Shown here in pieces: positions 1 to 6,582 of a stretch of DNA of 19,631 nt (position 1 is its first letter; each line of letters opens with the position of its first letter). The notes beneath the pieces were generated by a model that was not told the DNA's origin, did not search any database, and saw only the letters and a program-made list of their open reading frames with translations. Position numbers and translations under genes: made by a program. The stretch lies in assembly GCA_934446135.1 (NCBI GenBank), contig CAKSDT010000023.1, positions 1 through 19,631 of the forward strand, in the 5' to 3' direction. This DNA comes from an uncultured Clostridia bacterium (GTDB lineage: Bacteria; Bacillota; Clostridia; RGIG6154).

Positions 1-26
1 GTCACCTCTGCGATGACCCCAAACAA

Positions 27-296
27 TTATTCAGTTACTTCATTTAAAGACTCTTCATATTTTGCCAGAACTGCTTTCTGGAGAGTTTCACGCATTTCAG
101 CATTAATCGGATGAGCAATATCTTTAAACTCGCCTTCAGCCGTTTTTCTGCTCGGCATAGCAATGAAAAGTTTGTCCTGTCCTTCTATTACTTTGATGTC
201 GTGTACTGCAAAACAGTCATCAAATGTTACAGAAACTACTGCTTTCATTCTGCTCTCAGAAGTGATTCTCCTTACTCTAATATCTGTAATATTCAT
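27..296 (-). CDS. spoVG: Septation regulator SpoVG
   Basis: An 89-residue protein matching SpoVG along its length. It begins MNITDIRVRRI and contains the conserved segments 'FAVHDIKVIEG', 'FIAMPSRKT' and 'DIAHPIN'. SpoVG is a small DNA/RNA-binding regulator, named for its role in asymmetric septation and spore cortex formation in Bacillus, but it also occurs in non-sporulating Bacillota, so it does not prove sporulation here. The ATG at 296 is preceded on the minus strand by an AAGGGG ribosome binding site about 8 bases away. A promoter lies at 363-391. Length is normal for the family (about 85-100 residues). In many Bacillota glmU lies just downstream of spoVG; that position falls outside this window. 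Confidence 0.96.
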   Translation of the reverse strand: MNITDIRVRRITSESRMKAVVSVTFDDCFAVHDIKVIEGQDKLFIAMPSRKTAEGEFKDIAHPINAEMRETLQKAVLAKYEESLNEVTE

Positions 297-362
297 AGTT
301 CTATCCCCTTCGCCTTTTTTGAGTACTCTTAATTGTCTCCGTATTGTACTCCCTATGCAATC

Positions 363-391
363 ATCTTAAAAAAATTTGTTGAATTTGTCAA
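363..391 (-). promoter_or_regulatory. Sigma-A-type promoter of spoVG
   Basis: Read on the minus strand this is TTGACA (386-391), a 17-base spacer and TAAGAT (363-368). It lies about 67 bases upstream of the spoVG start, leaving a leader of about 60 bases. In Bacillus spoVG is known for a sigma-H promoter; the sequence here fits the housekeeping consensus better. Confidence 0.7.
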
Positions 392-475
392 TAAGTTTAT
401 GGAATTTTTGTGAAAATTGAACAATAGCATTAGTATATTTTTTTTTACAATTTTTATGATTTTGGTATTTATATA

Positions 476-504
476 TTGATTATTTGTAACATTTATGTTA
501 TAAT
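476..504 (+). promoter_or_regulatory. Distal promoter candidate, zinc-ribbon/murA operon
   Basis: TTGATT (476-481), a 17-base spacer and a perfect TATAAT (499-504). It would give a start near 511 and a leader of nearly 100 bases before the TTG start at 608. Confidence 0.55.
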
Positions 505-543
505 TATGTAAAGTAACGGTAACATGCGACGTAGATACTATAA

Positions 544-573
544 TTGACGCTATTTGTTTCTTCAGAATATAAT
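544..573 (+). promoter_or_regulatory. Proximal promoter candidate, zinc-ribbon/murA operon
   Basis: TTGACG (544-549), an 18-base spacer and a perfect TATAAT (568-573), predicting a start near 580, just ahead of the GAAAGGGG ribosome binding site at 592-599. Together with the distal candidate it suggests tandem promoters. Confidence 0.55.
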
Positions 574-607
574 AAATTGTAGAACAATAACGAAAGGGGT
601 TATATTT

Positions 608-970
608 TTGAAAATAGATTTTGATAAAATTTCAGAGAAAGCAACAAATGTTTTCCACTTAGCAGTTGGCAAAGCAAATTCGGCTGTTGAAACCGCAAAA
701 ATGTCTTACAACCTTTCAACCATAGAAAACGACTTAAATGACGCATATACAGAGTTAGGCAAGACGGTGTATGCAAACAGAGGCTGTTTGCAGGAACTTG
801 ATTTGGCAGAATGTTTCAATTCAATTACTTTTTTGTTGGATAAAATAGAACAGGAACAGGAAAAACTGTGTGCCAAGCAGAGTTGTACCTTTTGCTCAGT
901 TTGCGGTGCAAAAATATCTAAAAAAGATGCTTACTGTAAGAATTGCGGTACAAAAACTGAAAATTTGTAA
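608..970 (+). CDS. Zinc-ribbon domain protein
   Basis: A 120-residue protein when started at the TTG at 608, chosen because GAAAGGGG (592-599) sits 8 bases upstream; an in-frame ATG at 554 has no comparable site and would overlap a promoter. Residues 1-90 are charged and probably helical or coiled-coil, including the segment 'NDLNDAYTELGKTVY', which resembles other small clostridial zinc-ribbon proteins. The C-terminus carries CxxC pairs at residues 96/99 and 110/113, a classic zinc ribbon. Two further cysteines lie at 88 and 93. No signal peptide or membrane segment is seen. The stop is 22 bases before murA, so the two genes are probably co-transcribed. Molecular function is unknown. Confidence 0.8.
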   Translation: MKIDFDKISEKATNVFHLAVGKANSAVETAKMSYNLSTIENDLNDAYTELGKTVYANRGCLQELDLAECFNSITFLLDKIEQEQEKLCAKQSCTFCSVCGAKISKKDAYCKNCGTKTENL

Positions 971-992
971 TTAAAGGTGGATATTTACTTAT

Positions 993-2279
993 ATGGAAAA
1001 ATTACTGATAAAAGGCGGTAACAGATTAAAAGGCACTGTATCTATAAGTGGTTCAAAAAATGCCGTTGTTGCAATTATTCCCGCTGCATTGCTTGTTGAA
1101 GGAAAATGTATTATAGAAAATGTACCGGCAATTGATGATGTTTCTGTTATTACAGAAATATTGGGACAACTGGGTGCAAAAGTTACCCTTGTGAATAAAA
1201 ACACACTTGAAATTGATTCTACTCATGTTAACAAATATTGTGCGAATCACGAAATGGTAAGAAAAATGAGGGCCTCTTACTATCTTATGGGTGCTCTTCT
1301 CGGAAGATTTAACAAGGCGACTGTGTCTATGCCCGGCGGATGTAATTTGGGACCCCGTCCGGTTGATCAGCATCTTAAAGGTTTCAGAATGCTCGGTGCA
1401 AACATAACAGAAGAAAATGGGTATTACAATATTTCCGCTGAGCAATTAGTTGGCGGTCACGTTTTTTTTGATGTTGTTTCAGTCGGTGCAACTATGAATG
1501 TTATGCTTGCTGCCTGTAAAGCACAGGGCATAACAATTATAGAAAATGCTGCAAAAGAGCCGCACATTGTTGATCTTGCAAATTTTCTTAACAGTATGGG
1601 TGCAAATATAAAAGGTGCAGGCACGGACATTATTAAAATTAAAGGTGTGGAAACTTTAAAAGGCGGCACATACTCCGTCATACCGGATTATATCGAGGCC
1701 GGCACATATATGCTTATGGCAGCCGGAACAAAAGGAGATGTTCTGATTAAAAATGTTATTCCAAAACATGTTGAATCTATAACATCAAAACTTATTGAAA
1801 TTGGTGCTGAAGTCACTGAGTATGATGACAGCATAAGAGTTAAAGCGGATAAAAGGCTTGGTTCTGCAAGGATTAAGACTCTTCCCTATCCGGGAATTCC
1901 TACTGATGTTCAGCCTCTTGTAACAACACTTCTTTCTGTATCAAATGGAATCAGCACTGTAAACGAAAGTGTTTGGGCAAGCAGATTTCAGTATGTTACA
2001 GAACTTGTAAGAATGGGTGCAAAAATAACTGTTGATGGAAATACAGCCACCATTGAAGGTATTGAGACCTTAAAAGGTTGTCCTGTTAAATCCTTTGATT
2101 TAAGAGCCGGTGCCGCAATGGTTATGGCATCGCTTATGGCTGATGGCATATCGGAAGTTACAAATCTGAAATATATCGATCGAGGATATGAAAATCTTGA
2201 AGAAAAATTAGTTTCATTAGGTGCAGATATAAGAAGAATATATGTCCCTGATGATGATAATCTGCAACAGGCAAATTAA
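993..2279 (+). CDS. murA: UDP-N-acetylglucosamine 1-carboxyvinyltransferase (MurA)
   Basis: A 428-residue enzyme for the first committed step of peptidoglycan synthesis, transfer of enolpyruvyl from phosphoenolpyruvate to UDP-GlcNAc in the cytoplasm. Key residues are in place: the K22-N23 pair in 'SGSKNAV', the active-site cysteine C117 in 'PGGCNLGPRPVDQH' (the residue alkylated by fosfomycin, so a sensitive-type enzyme is expected), D305 in 'GIPTDVQPL' and R397 in 'YIDRGYENL'. Length is typical. An AAAGGTGG ribosome binding site lies at 974-981. It follows the zinc-ribbon gene by 22 bases and is followed by a small hairpin and T-run (2291-2314) before the next gene. Many clostridia carry two MurA paralogues; whether this one is MurA1 or MurA2 is not decided here. 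Confidence 0.97.
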   Translation: MEKLLIKGGNRLKGTVSISGSKNAVVAIIPAALLVEGKCIIENVPAIDDVSVITEILGQLGAKVTLVNKNTLEIDSTHVNKYCANHEMVRKMRASYYLMGALLGRFNKATVSMPGGCNLGPRPVDQHLKGFRMLGANITEENGYYNISAEQLVGGHVFFDVVSVGATMNVMLAACKAQGITIIENAAKEPHIVDLANFLNSMGANIKGAGTDIIKIKGVETLKGGTYSVIPDYIEAGTYMLMAAGTKGDVLIKNVIPKHVESITSKLIEIGAEVTEYDDSIRVKADKRLGSARIKTLPYPGIPTDVQPLVTTLLSVSNGISTVNESVWASRFQYVTELVRMGAKITVDGNTATIEGIETLKGCPVKSFDLRAGAAMVMASLMADGISEVTNLKYIDRGYENLEEKLVSLGADIRRIYVPDDDNLQQAN

Positions 2280-2290
2280 TTTAGAAGATG

Positions 2291-2314
2291 CCCTTACAAA
2301 GGGTTTCTTTTTTT
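2291..2314 (+). terminator. Weak terminator or attenuator after murA
   Basis: CCCTT (2291-2295), loop ACA, AAGGG (2299-2303), followed by TTTCTTTTTTT. The stem is only 5 base pairs, possibly 6 with a G-T pair, so termination is probably partial. The ribosome binding site of the next gene (GAAAGG, 2315-2320) starts right after the T-run, suggesting graded read-through from murA. Confidence 0.5.
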
Positions 2315-2329
2315 GAAAGGAATACTAAG

Positions 2330-3100
2330 ATGATAAAATTCTGTGCACTTGCAAGCGGCAGTTCCGGAAATTGCCTGTTTGTCGGGGATGAGAACAGTAA
2401 AATTCTGGTTGACTGCGGTATAAGCGGTAAAAAAACTTCAGAACTTATGAGATTAATTGGTGAAAGCATTGAAGATATAAACGGAATTCTAATAACACAC
2501 GAACACATTGATCATATATCAGGTGTAGGTGTGTTAACAAGAAAATACAAAATACCGCTTTACATAAAAAGGAAAACTTTTGAAAGTTGCAACACAAAAT
2601 TTTCAAATGTTGTTTTCTTTAACGATGACATTAAGATAGGAAGCCTTAATGTGCATAGTTTCCCAACCTGCCACGATGCTGCAGATCCTGTCGGATATAT
2701 AATATCATCAGGCAAAAGCAAAGTTGCCGTTGCAACAGATACCGGAATTGTTACACGAGAAATGTATAAAAACTTTGAAGGTTGTAAGTTTGCATACATA
2801 GAGTCAAATCATGATGTTAATATGCTTACTGCAAACCCAAACTATTCTTTTCCGTTGAAGCAAAGAATTCTCTCTGAAAACGGACATTTGTCAAACAAAC
2901 TTTGTGCAGATCTTGCATCTGCACTTGTCTGTGACGGTGTAAGCAAGATTATGCTGGGCCATTTGAGCCGTGATAATAACACTCCGGAAATCGCATATGA
3001 AACCACAAGGTCAGCAATTATTATGTCGGGTGTCAGTGATTCTGATTTTTCCCTTTATGTTGCAAACAGAAATTCCCCCTCTGATATAATTACAGTATAA
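2330..3100 (+). CDS. MBL-fold metallohydrolase, YycJ/WalJ-like
   Basis: A 256-residue metallo-beta-lactamase-fold protein. The ATG at 2330 was chosen over an in-frame ATG at 2288 because GAAAGG (2315-2320) is well spaced from it and because 'MIKFCALASGSSGNC' is the usual N-terminus of YycJ-type proteins. Metal ligands are visible: HxHxDH at residues 57-62 ('THEHIDH'), H115 in 'FPTCHDA', D137 in 'VATDTG' and H211 in 'LGHLSRDN'. YycJ/WalJ is usually encoded beside the WalRK two-component system and has been linked to exonuclease activity and coordination of division with replication; here it follows murA and no walRK is present. No signal peptide, so probably cytoplasmic. The family is clear; the exact substrate is inferred only. 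Confidence 0.88.
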   Translation: MIKFCALASGSSGNCLFVGDENSKILVDCGISGKKTSELMRLIGESIEDINGILITHEHIDHISGVGVLTRKYKIPLYIKRKTFESCNTKFSNVVFFNDDIKIGSLNVHSFPTCHDAADPVGYIISSGKSKVAVATDTGIVTREMYKNFEGCKFAYIESNHDVNMLTANPNYSFPLKQRILSENGHLSNKLCADLASALVCDGVSKIMLGHLSRDNNTPEIAYETTRSAIIMSGVSDSDFSLYVANRNSPSDIITV

Positions 3101-3108
3101 AAATCCAT

Positions 3109-3154
3109 AACACTCTTTTATATATTTCATAAAATGTATTGAAGGGTGTTTTTT
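3109..3154 (+). terminator. Hairpin with T-run overlapping the next ribosome binding site
   Basis: AACACTCTT (3109-3117) pairs with AAGGGTGTT (3142-3150), 9 pairs with one G-T, around a 24-base loop, followed by a T-run ending at 3154. It sits between the MBL and M14 genes. The 3' arm contains most of the GAAGGG ribosome binding site (3141-3146) of the M14 gene, so the structure could lower both transcription and translation of that gene. Confidence 0.5.
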
Positions 3155-4033
3155 ATGAACTTTAATAATGATAATTATACTTTCGACAAATTAAGATGTG
3201 ACTTGAACTACATGGAAAACAATTACGGCATAAAGCCATATTCTATAGGAAAAACAGTGCTTGGAAACGATATTCTTTTATTTAAAGTCGGAAAAGGACC
3301 TAAAAATGTATTCTACAACGGTACCCACCACGCCCTTGAATGGATTACATCTTCACTGCTTATGAAATTTGGTTTTTGCCTTGCCAAGAATTCGAAAAAC
3401 AATTTCCGTATGGACGGGTATGACATAAATGATTTATTAAGCAAAGTTACCTTTCATATACTCCCCCGACTTAATGTTGACGGAACAGAACTTGTAATGA
3501 ATAATATAAAAGACCAGAAACTATTAGAAAAATTAAGCGAATTTAACGAAGGTTACGATTTTGACAAGAAGTGGCAATCAAACATAAATGGAGTTGACCT
3601 TAACCATAACTATGACGCAGATTTTGAAAAAGGTAATAATGATAAACCATACTATACAAGGTACAGAGGGACATATCCTGAAAGTGAACCTGAAGTAAAA
3701 AGTGTCTGTGACTATGTAAGAAACAATAATTTTGACCTATGTATTGCTTTTCACTCTCAAGGAGAAGTTATTTATTATGACTATAACGGAAAAGTTCCGA
3801 AAAACAGTTACGAAATAGTCAGAGTGTTTGCAAAAGAAAGCGGATATTTGCCTGACAAACCGGTTGACGCAGCTTCTTTCGGAGGATTTAAAGACTGGTT
3901 TATCGATAAATATAACAAGCCGGCATACACTATTGAAGTTGGAAAAGGCAAAAATCCTCTCCCGTTTTCAGATTTTGAAAGTATATATGAAAAAGTTGTA
4001 AAAATTATGTTGTTAGGCGGTTATTTAGCATAA
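3155..4033 (+). CDS. M14 zinc peptidase, gamma-D-glutamyl-diamino acid type
   Basis: A 292-residue zinc carboxypeptidase-fold protein. The ATG at 3155 is preferred to a GTG at 3146 because GAAGGG (3141-3146) overlaps that GTG. Zinc ligands are H59 and E62 in 'GTHHALEW' and H200 in 'AFHSQGE'; the catalytic glutamate is E261 in 'YTIEVGKGKNP'. The segment 'GVDLNHNYDADF' replaces the DLNRNF motif of classical carboxypeptidases: the substrate-carboxylate arginine is absent. That change, with 'HSQGE', is characteristic of the endopeptidase-I/YqgT group that cuts gamma-D-glutamyl-diaminopimelate bonds in muropeptides. No signal peptide is seen, suggesting a cytoplasmic role in recycling cell-wall peptides. 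The group assignment is an inference from motifs. Confidence 0.88.
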   Translation: MNFNNDNYTFDKLRCDLNYMENNYGIKPYSIGKTVLGNDILLFKVGKGPKNVFYNGTHHALEWITSSLLMKFGFCLAKNSKNNFRMDGYDINDLLSKVTFHILPRLNVDGTELVMNNIKDQKLLEKLSEFNEGYDFDKKWQSNINGVDLNHNYDADFEKGNNDKPYYTRYRGTYPESEPEVKSVCDYVRNNNFDLCIAFHSQGEVIYYDYNGKVPKNSYEIVRVFAKESGYLPDKPVDAASFGGFKDWFIDKYNKPAYTIEVGKGKNPLPFSDFESIYEKVVKIMLLGGYLA

Positions 4034-4034
4034 T

Positions 4035-4060
4035 AAAATGCACCCAACCGGGTGCATTTT
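4035..4060. terminator. Bidirectional terminator between convergent genes
   Basis: A perfect 11-base-pair stem, AAAATGCACCC (4035-4045) and GGGTGCATTTT (4050-4060), with loop AACC. The T-rich right arm and 'CATTTTTTG' serve the plus strand; the mirrored A-rich left arm gives TTTTATTA on the minus strand. It begins immediately after the M14 stop and its last base is part of the GH26-like gene's stop codon, so it serves both genes. Confidence 0.88.
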
Positions 4061-5670
4061 CATTTTTTGAGATAGTTCTCCATACCAATTCTAAAAGCGT
4101 CAGTTGTTTCCTGTGTTTCATCTAAAAAGTACGGTCTTGCCACTATTGTGTAGGTCTTATCTCTGAAATCATAATCTCTCGAACTCCACCAAAGTGCCAT
4201 TTTAATATTGGGATACTTTTCAATACTTGTAAACATATTCTTTATCCATTCTGATTTATTTCCGCCTACACTGCTTGAAGAAAACTCTGTAATTATAAAT
4301 GGAAAATCCGAAAATGACTGCATTAGTTTATCATAAGGGTCCTCATATATTTCATCAAACGAACGCCATTTTTCGTTGAATTCTTTCTCGTAATATGTTC
4401 CTGTATTATAACCCGTAAGACCTATCAGATCCACATATTCATCACCGGGATAATATGCAAGATATGAATTCCAGTGACTCGGAGGACAGTCTTCGTTATT
4501 AGGATTAAATATCCATAATGCGTTATCCGCCCCCTCATCTTTAAATATGTTATATATTCTAATCCAATTTTCTTTAAAAATATCAGGGTCTGACAGTGCA
4601 GCAACACCGGAATAGTTAACCCAATCGGAATTCATTTCATTGTTAAGTCTGAACAAAAACGGTTTACCGAATGCTTTTGCCTTCTTTGCAAGACTTCTTA
4701 TATTCTCATCTGACAAGCCGTCATAAACATCAAAATTGGGATTTTTACCAAACAAATCAGAATTATAATGATTTGATATCTGGAGTGTCAATTCTGTTAT
4801 TTTTCCGGCATCATACATCTTAAGCATTTCATCAGCCGGGAAATTTCCGTCAAGATTTATATAATGAAGAGAAAATTCAAATTTGGAGTTCGTGTCTTCT
4901 TCAATGTTAAGCATATGTTTAAACTCATCATCTTTTGTATATGCTCCATCAACAAAGATACCCCACTTAATCTTTTTTGTTTTTATAATATCGTTATACA
5001 GTCTTTTAGTTTCAGGTGAAAACTTTTTCCTTATCCTTTTATGTACTTTAAGTTTGGCGGTTTGACCTTTAATGGGTATTTCTTTAAATGACGAAATTAT
5101 TGAGTTTACAGTTTCTTCATCATAATCATCAGACTTTATCATTATTCTGAAAAATGCTTGTTTGCCGGTTTCCGACAACACATAATAGTATGTATAGTTA
5201 TTTTTATGTTTTGCGTCCGTATTTCTTTCAAGTGTTATTTTGCAGAACTTTGAGGTTTTCTCATCACTAACAATATTTATGTTGTTCTCAGTCTGATATT
5301 CTTTATTTAAAATATAGTTGTTCTGATAATTTTCAATGTACCACATTACATCATCATAAGGTGCCCATTCACGGGTAACAATTACTTTTGTATTTTCGTT
5401 ATAACTTTCGATATACTCTGAACTGTTTTTAATATCAACCGTCATATCTTTAGGAAATGCGATAGAGTAGCCTTTTGTCCACTCATTCACAACAATTTTT
5501 TCAGGTTCGTTAATTATTTCAACTGATTTACCTGAAATCTGAGCAGTTATTTTATTCCTGACTTTAATTGCAAATTCTTTCGGCGGCAGTTTATACTTAA
5601 TCATACACCCAAGACACAATGCCACAAAAAGCATTAATATGCCGAAAACGATAAATTTTACTTTTTTCAT
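4060..5670 (-). CDS. Membrane-anchored GH26-like glycosidase
   Basis: A 536-residue protein. Residues 5-24 form one hydrophobic segment; C22 follows 'CLG', an imperfect lipobox, so it may be a lipoprotein or a simple membrane anchor, with the rest outside. Residues about 60-200 form a separate domain with a 'GYSIAFPKDM' start, resembling PsbP/DcrB-like domains. Residues about 230-536 resemble a GH26 (beta-mannanase-like) barrel: probable acid/base E345 in 'FRLNNEMNSDW', probable nucleophile E462 in 'FIITEFSSS', plus 'ALWIFNPNNED', 'DLIGLTGYNTG' and 'MALWWSS'. GH26 enzymes hydrolyse beta-mannan or related beta-glycans; substrate cannot be assigned here. A GAGG ribosome binding site lies 8 bases before the ATG. 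The gene stands alone, divergent from the next small gene. Confidence 0.78.
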   Translation of the reverse strand: MKKVKFIVFGILMLFVALCLGCMIKYKLPPKEFAIKVRNKITAQISGKSVEIINEPEKIVVNEWTKGYSIAFPKDMTVDIKNSSEYIESYNENTKVIVTREWAPYDDVMWYIENYQNNYILNKEYQTENNINIVSDEKTSKFCKITLERNTDAKHKNNYTYYYVLSETGKQAFFRIMIKSDDYDEETVNSIISSFKEIPIKGQTAKLKVHKRIRKKFSPETKRLYNDIIKTKKIKWGIFVDGAYTKDDEFKHMLNIEEDTNSKFEFSLHYINLDGNFPADEMLKMYDAGKITELTLQISNHYNSDLFGKNPNFDVYDGLSDENIRSLAKKAKAFGKPFLFRLNNEMNSDWVNYSGVAALSDPDIFKENWIRIYNIFKDEGADNALWIFNPNNEDCPPSHWNSYLAYYPGDEYVDLIGLTGYNTGTYYEKEFNEKWRSFDEIYEDPYDKLMQSFSDFPFIITEFSSSSVGGNKSEWIKNMFTSIEKYPNIKMALWWSSRDYDFRDKTYTIVARPYFLDETQETTDAFRIGMENYLKK

Positions 5671-5686
5671 ATGTTATACCTCAATA

Positions 5687-5715
5687 TTGATTAATATAAA
5701 ATTTTGTGCTATAAT
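5687..5715 (+). promoter_or_regulatory. Promoter of the small cysteine protein gene
   Basis: TTGATT (5687-5692), a 17-base spacer and TATAAT (5710-5715), 29 bases before the start codon. It lies in the 74-base gap shared with the divergent GH26-like gene. Confidence 0.75.
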
Positions 5716-5744
5716 TAAGGCAATTCTGAAAGGAGAAATCAGTT

Positions 5745-5930
5745 ATGCCTGACAACACATATCAATGCGACTTATGTGCATATTATACTTACGATGACAG
5801 TCTGGAAATGTATATATGTGATGCTTACTTAGATGAAGATGATTTAGAGCGTATGTCACATTCAAAAAACAAATCCTGCCCGTATTTTCGACCCGGAGAT
5901 GAATATTCACTGGTAAGAAAACAAAATTAA
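5745..5930 (+). CDS. Small cysteine-containing protein, DUF6472-like
   Basis: A 61-residue acidic protein with a good promoter and an AAGGAG ribosome binding site (5730-5735), so it is a real gene despite its size. Cysteines at residues 8, 11, 25 and 45 (CxxC...C...C) could bind zinc or another metal. The N-terminal 'CDLCAYYTYDD' and C-terminal 'SCPYFRPGDEYSLVRKQN' resemble a small uncharacterised clostridial family that I recall as DUF6472; the name is from memory and not checked. No signal peptide or membrane helix. Function unknown. It is convergent with recR, 39 bases away, and shares its upstream gap with the GH26-like gene. Confidence 0.82.
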   Translation: MPDNTYQCDLCAYYTYDDSLEMYICDAYLDEDDLERMSHSKNKSCPYFRPGDEYSLVRKQN

Positions 5931-5969
5931 AAATATTCTGTAAATATTAAATTAGGAATTATTTTCATT

Positions 5970-6569
5970 TTAAAAATCCACTCTGTTTTCAAGTGCTTTA
6001 ATGAGTGTTATTTCATCAGCATATTCAATATCCCCGCCTATCGGAATTCCTTTTGCAATTCTTGTCACTCTTATTCCCATGGGAGCAATAAGCCTTGCAA
6101 TGTATGAACCTGTTGCCTCCCCTTCAACATCGGGATTGGTTGCAATAATAACTTCCTTAACCTCAGGATCTTTGAGTCTTGACATCAACTCTTTTATCTT
6201 TATATCATCCGGCCTTATTCCGTTCATAGGAGATATGACACCGTGAAGCACATGATACTGCCCCTTATACTCTTTTGTTTTTTCCATTGCAACAACATCT
6301 GCAGGACTTTCTACCACACAGATAGTGCTTTTATCCCTTCTTTTATCGGAACAAACGCTACAAGGATTAATATCTGTTAAATTGCAGCATATATCGCAAT
6401 ATGTTATACTTTCCTTTGCGTTTTTTATTGCAGAAATCAAATTCTCAGCCTTCTCTTTAGGAAGTTCCATAACATAAAACGCAAGTCTTTGTGCAGATTT
6501 GTAACCAATTCCGGGCATTTTCTGAAATTCTTCTATTAACTTTTCAACGGTAAGTGCATAATAACCCAT
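5970..6569 (-). CDS. recR: Recombination mediator protein RecR
   Basis: A 199-residue RecR, normal length. It shows the N-terminal helix-hairpin-helix region ('FQKMPGIGYKSAQRLAF', residues 15-31), a four-cysteine zinc finger (C58, C61, C70, C73) and a Toprim domain opening with 'ICVVESPADVVAME' (residues 83-96). A Walker-B-like 'ATNPDVEGEATGSYIARL' follows. RecR works with RecO, and in many bacteria RecF, to load RecA on SSB-coated single-stranded DNA at gaps. It commonly follows dnaX and the ybaB gene; here it is the last gene of the murD operon, starting 13 bases after the hydratase stop, with GAGG before the ATG. No strong terminator was found downstream; only a weak AATATT self-pairing hairpin near 5932-5948. 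Confidence 0.97.
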   Translation of the reverse strand: MGYYALTVEKLIEEFQKMPGIGYKSAQRLAFYVMELPKEKAENLISAIKNAKESITYCDICCNLTDINPCSVCSDKRRDKSTICVVESPADVVAMEKTKEYKGQYHVLHGVISPMNGIRPDDIKIKELMSRLKDPEVKEVIIATNPDVEGEATGSYIARLIAPMGIRVTRIAKGIPIGGDIEYADEITLIKALENRVDF

Positions 6570-6582
6570 TTTTCACCTCATA

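Larger units (their letters stand above)
297..607. other. Divergent intergenic region spoVG / zinc-ribbon gene
   Basis: About 310 bases of very AT-rich DNA between two divergent genes. It holds the minus-strand spoVG promoter and two tandem plus-strand promoter candidates. No RNA gene, strong hairpin or further reading frame was seen. Open frames on the plus strand at 111-369 are shadows of spoVG and its leader. Confidence 0.6.

Noticed and set aside
554..607. Upstream ATG as the start of the zinc-ribbon protein
   Set aside because: It lies within a promoter candidate and has no ribosome binding site; TTG at 608 has GAAAGGGG at proper distance.
5932..5948. AATATT-CTGTA-AATATT as a recR terminator
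   Set aside because: Only six A-T pairs, too weak to support, although a T-rich stretch follows on the minus strand.
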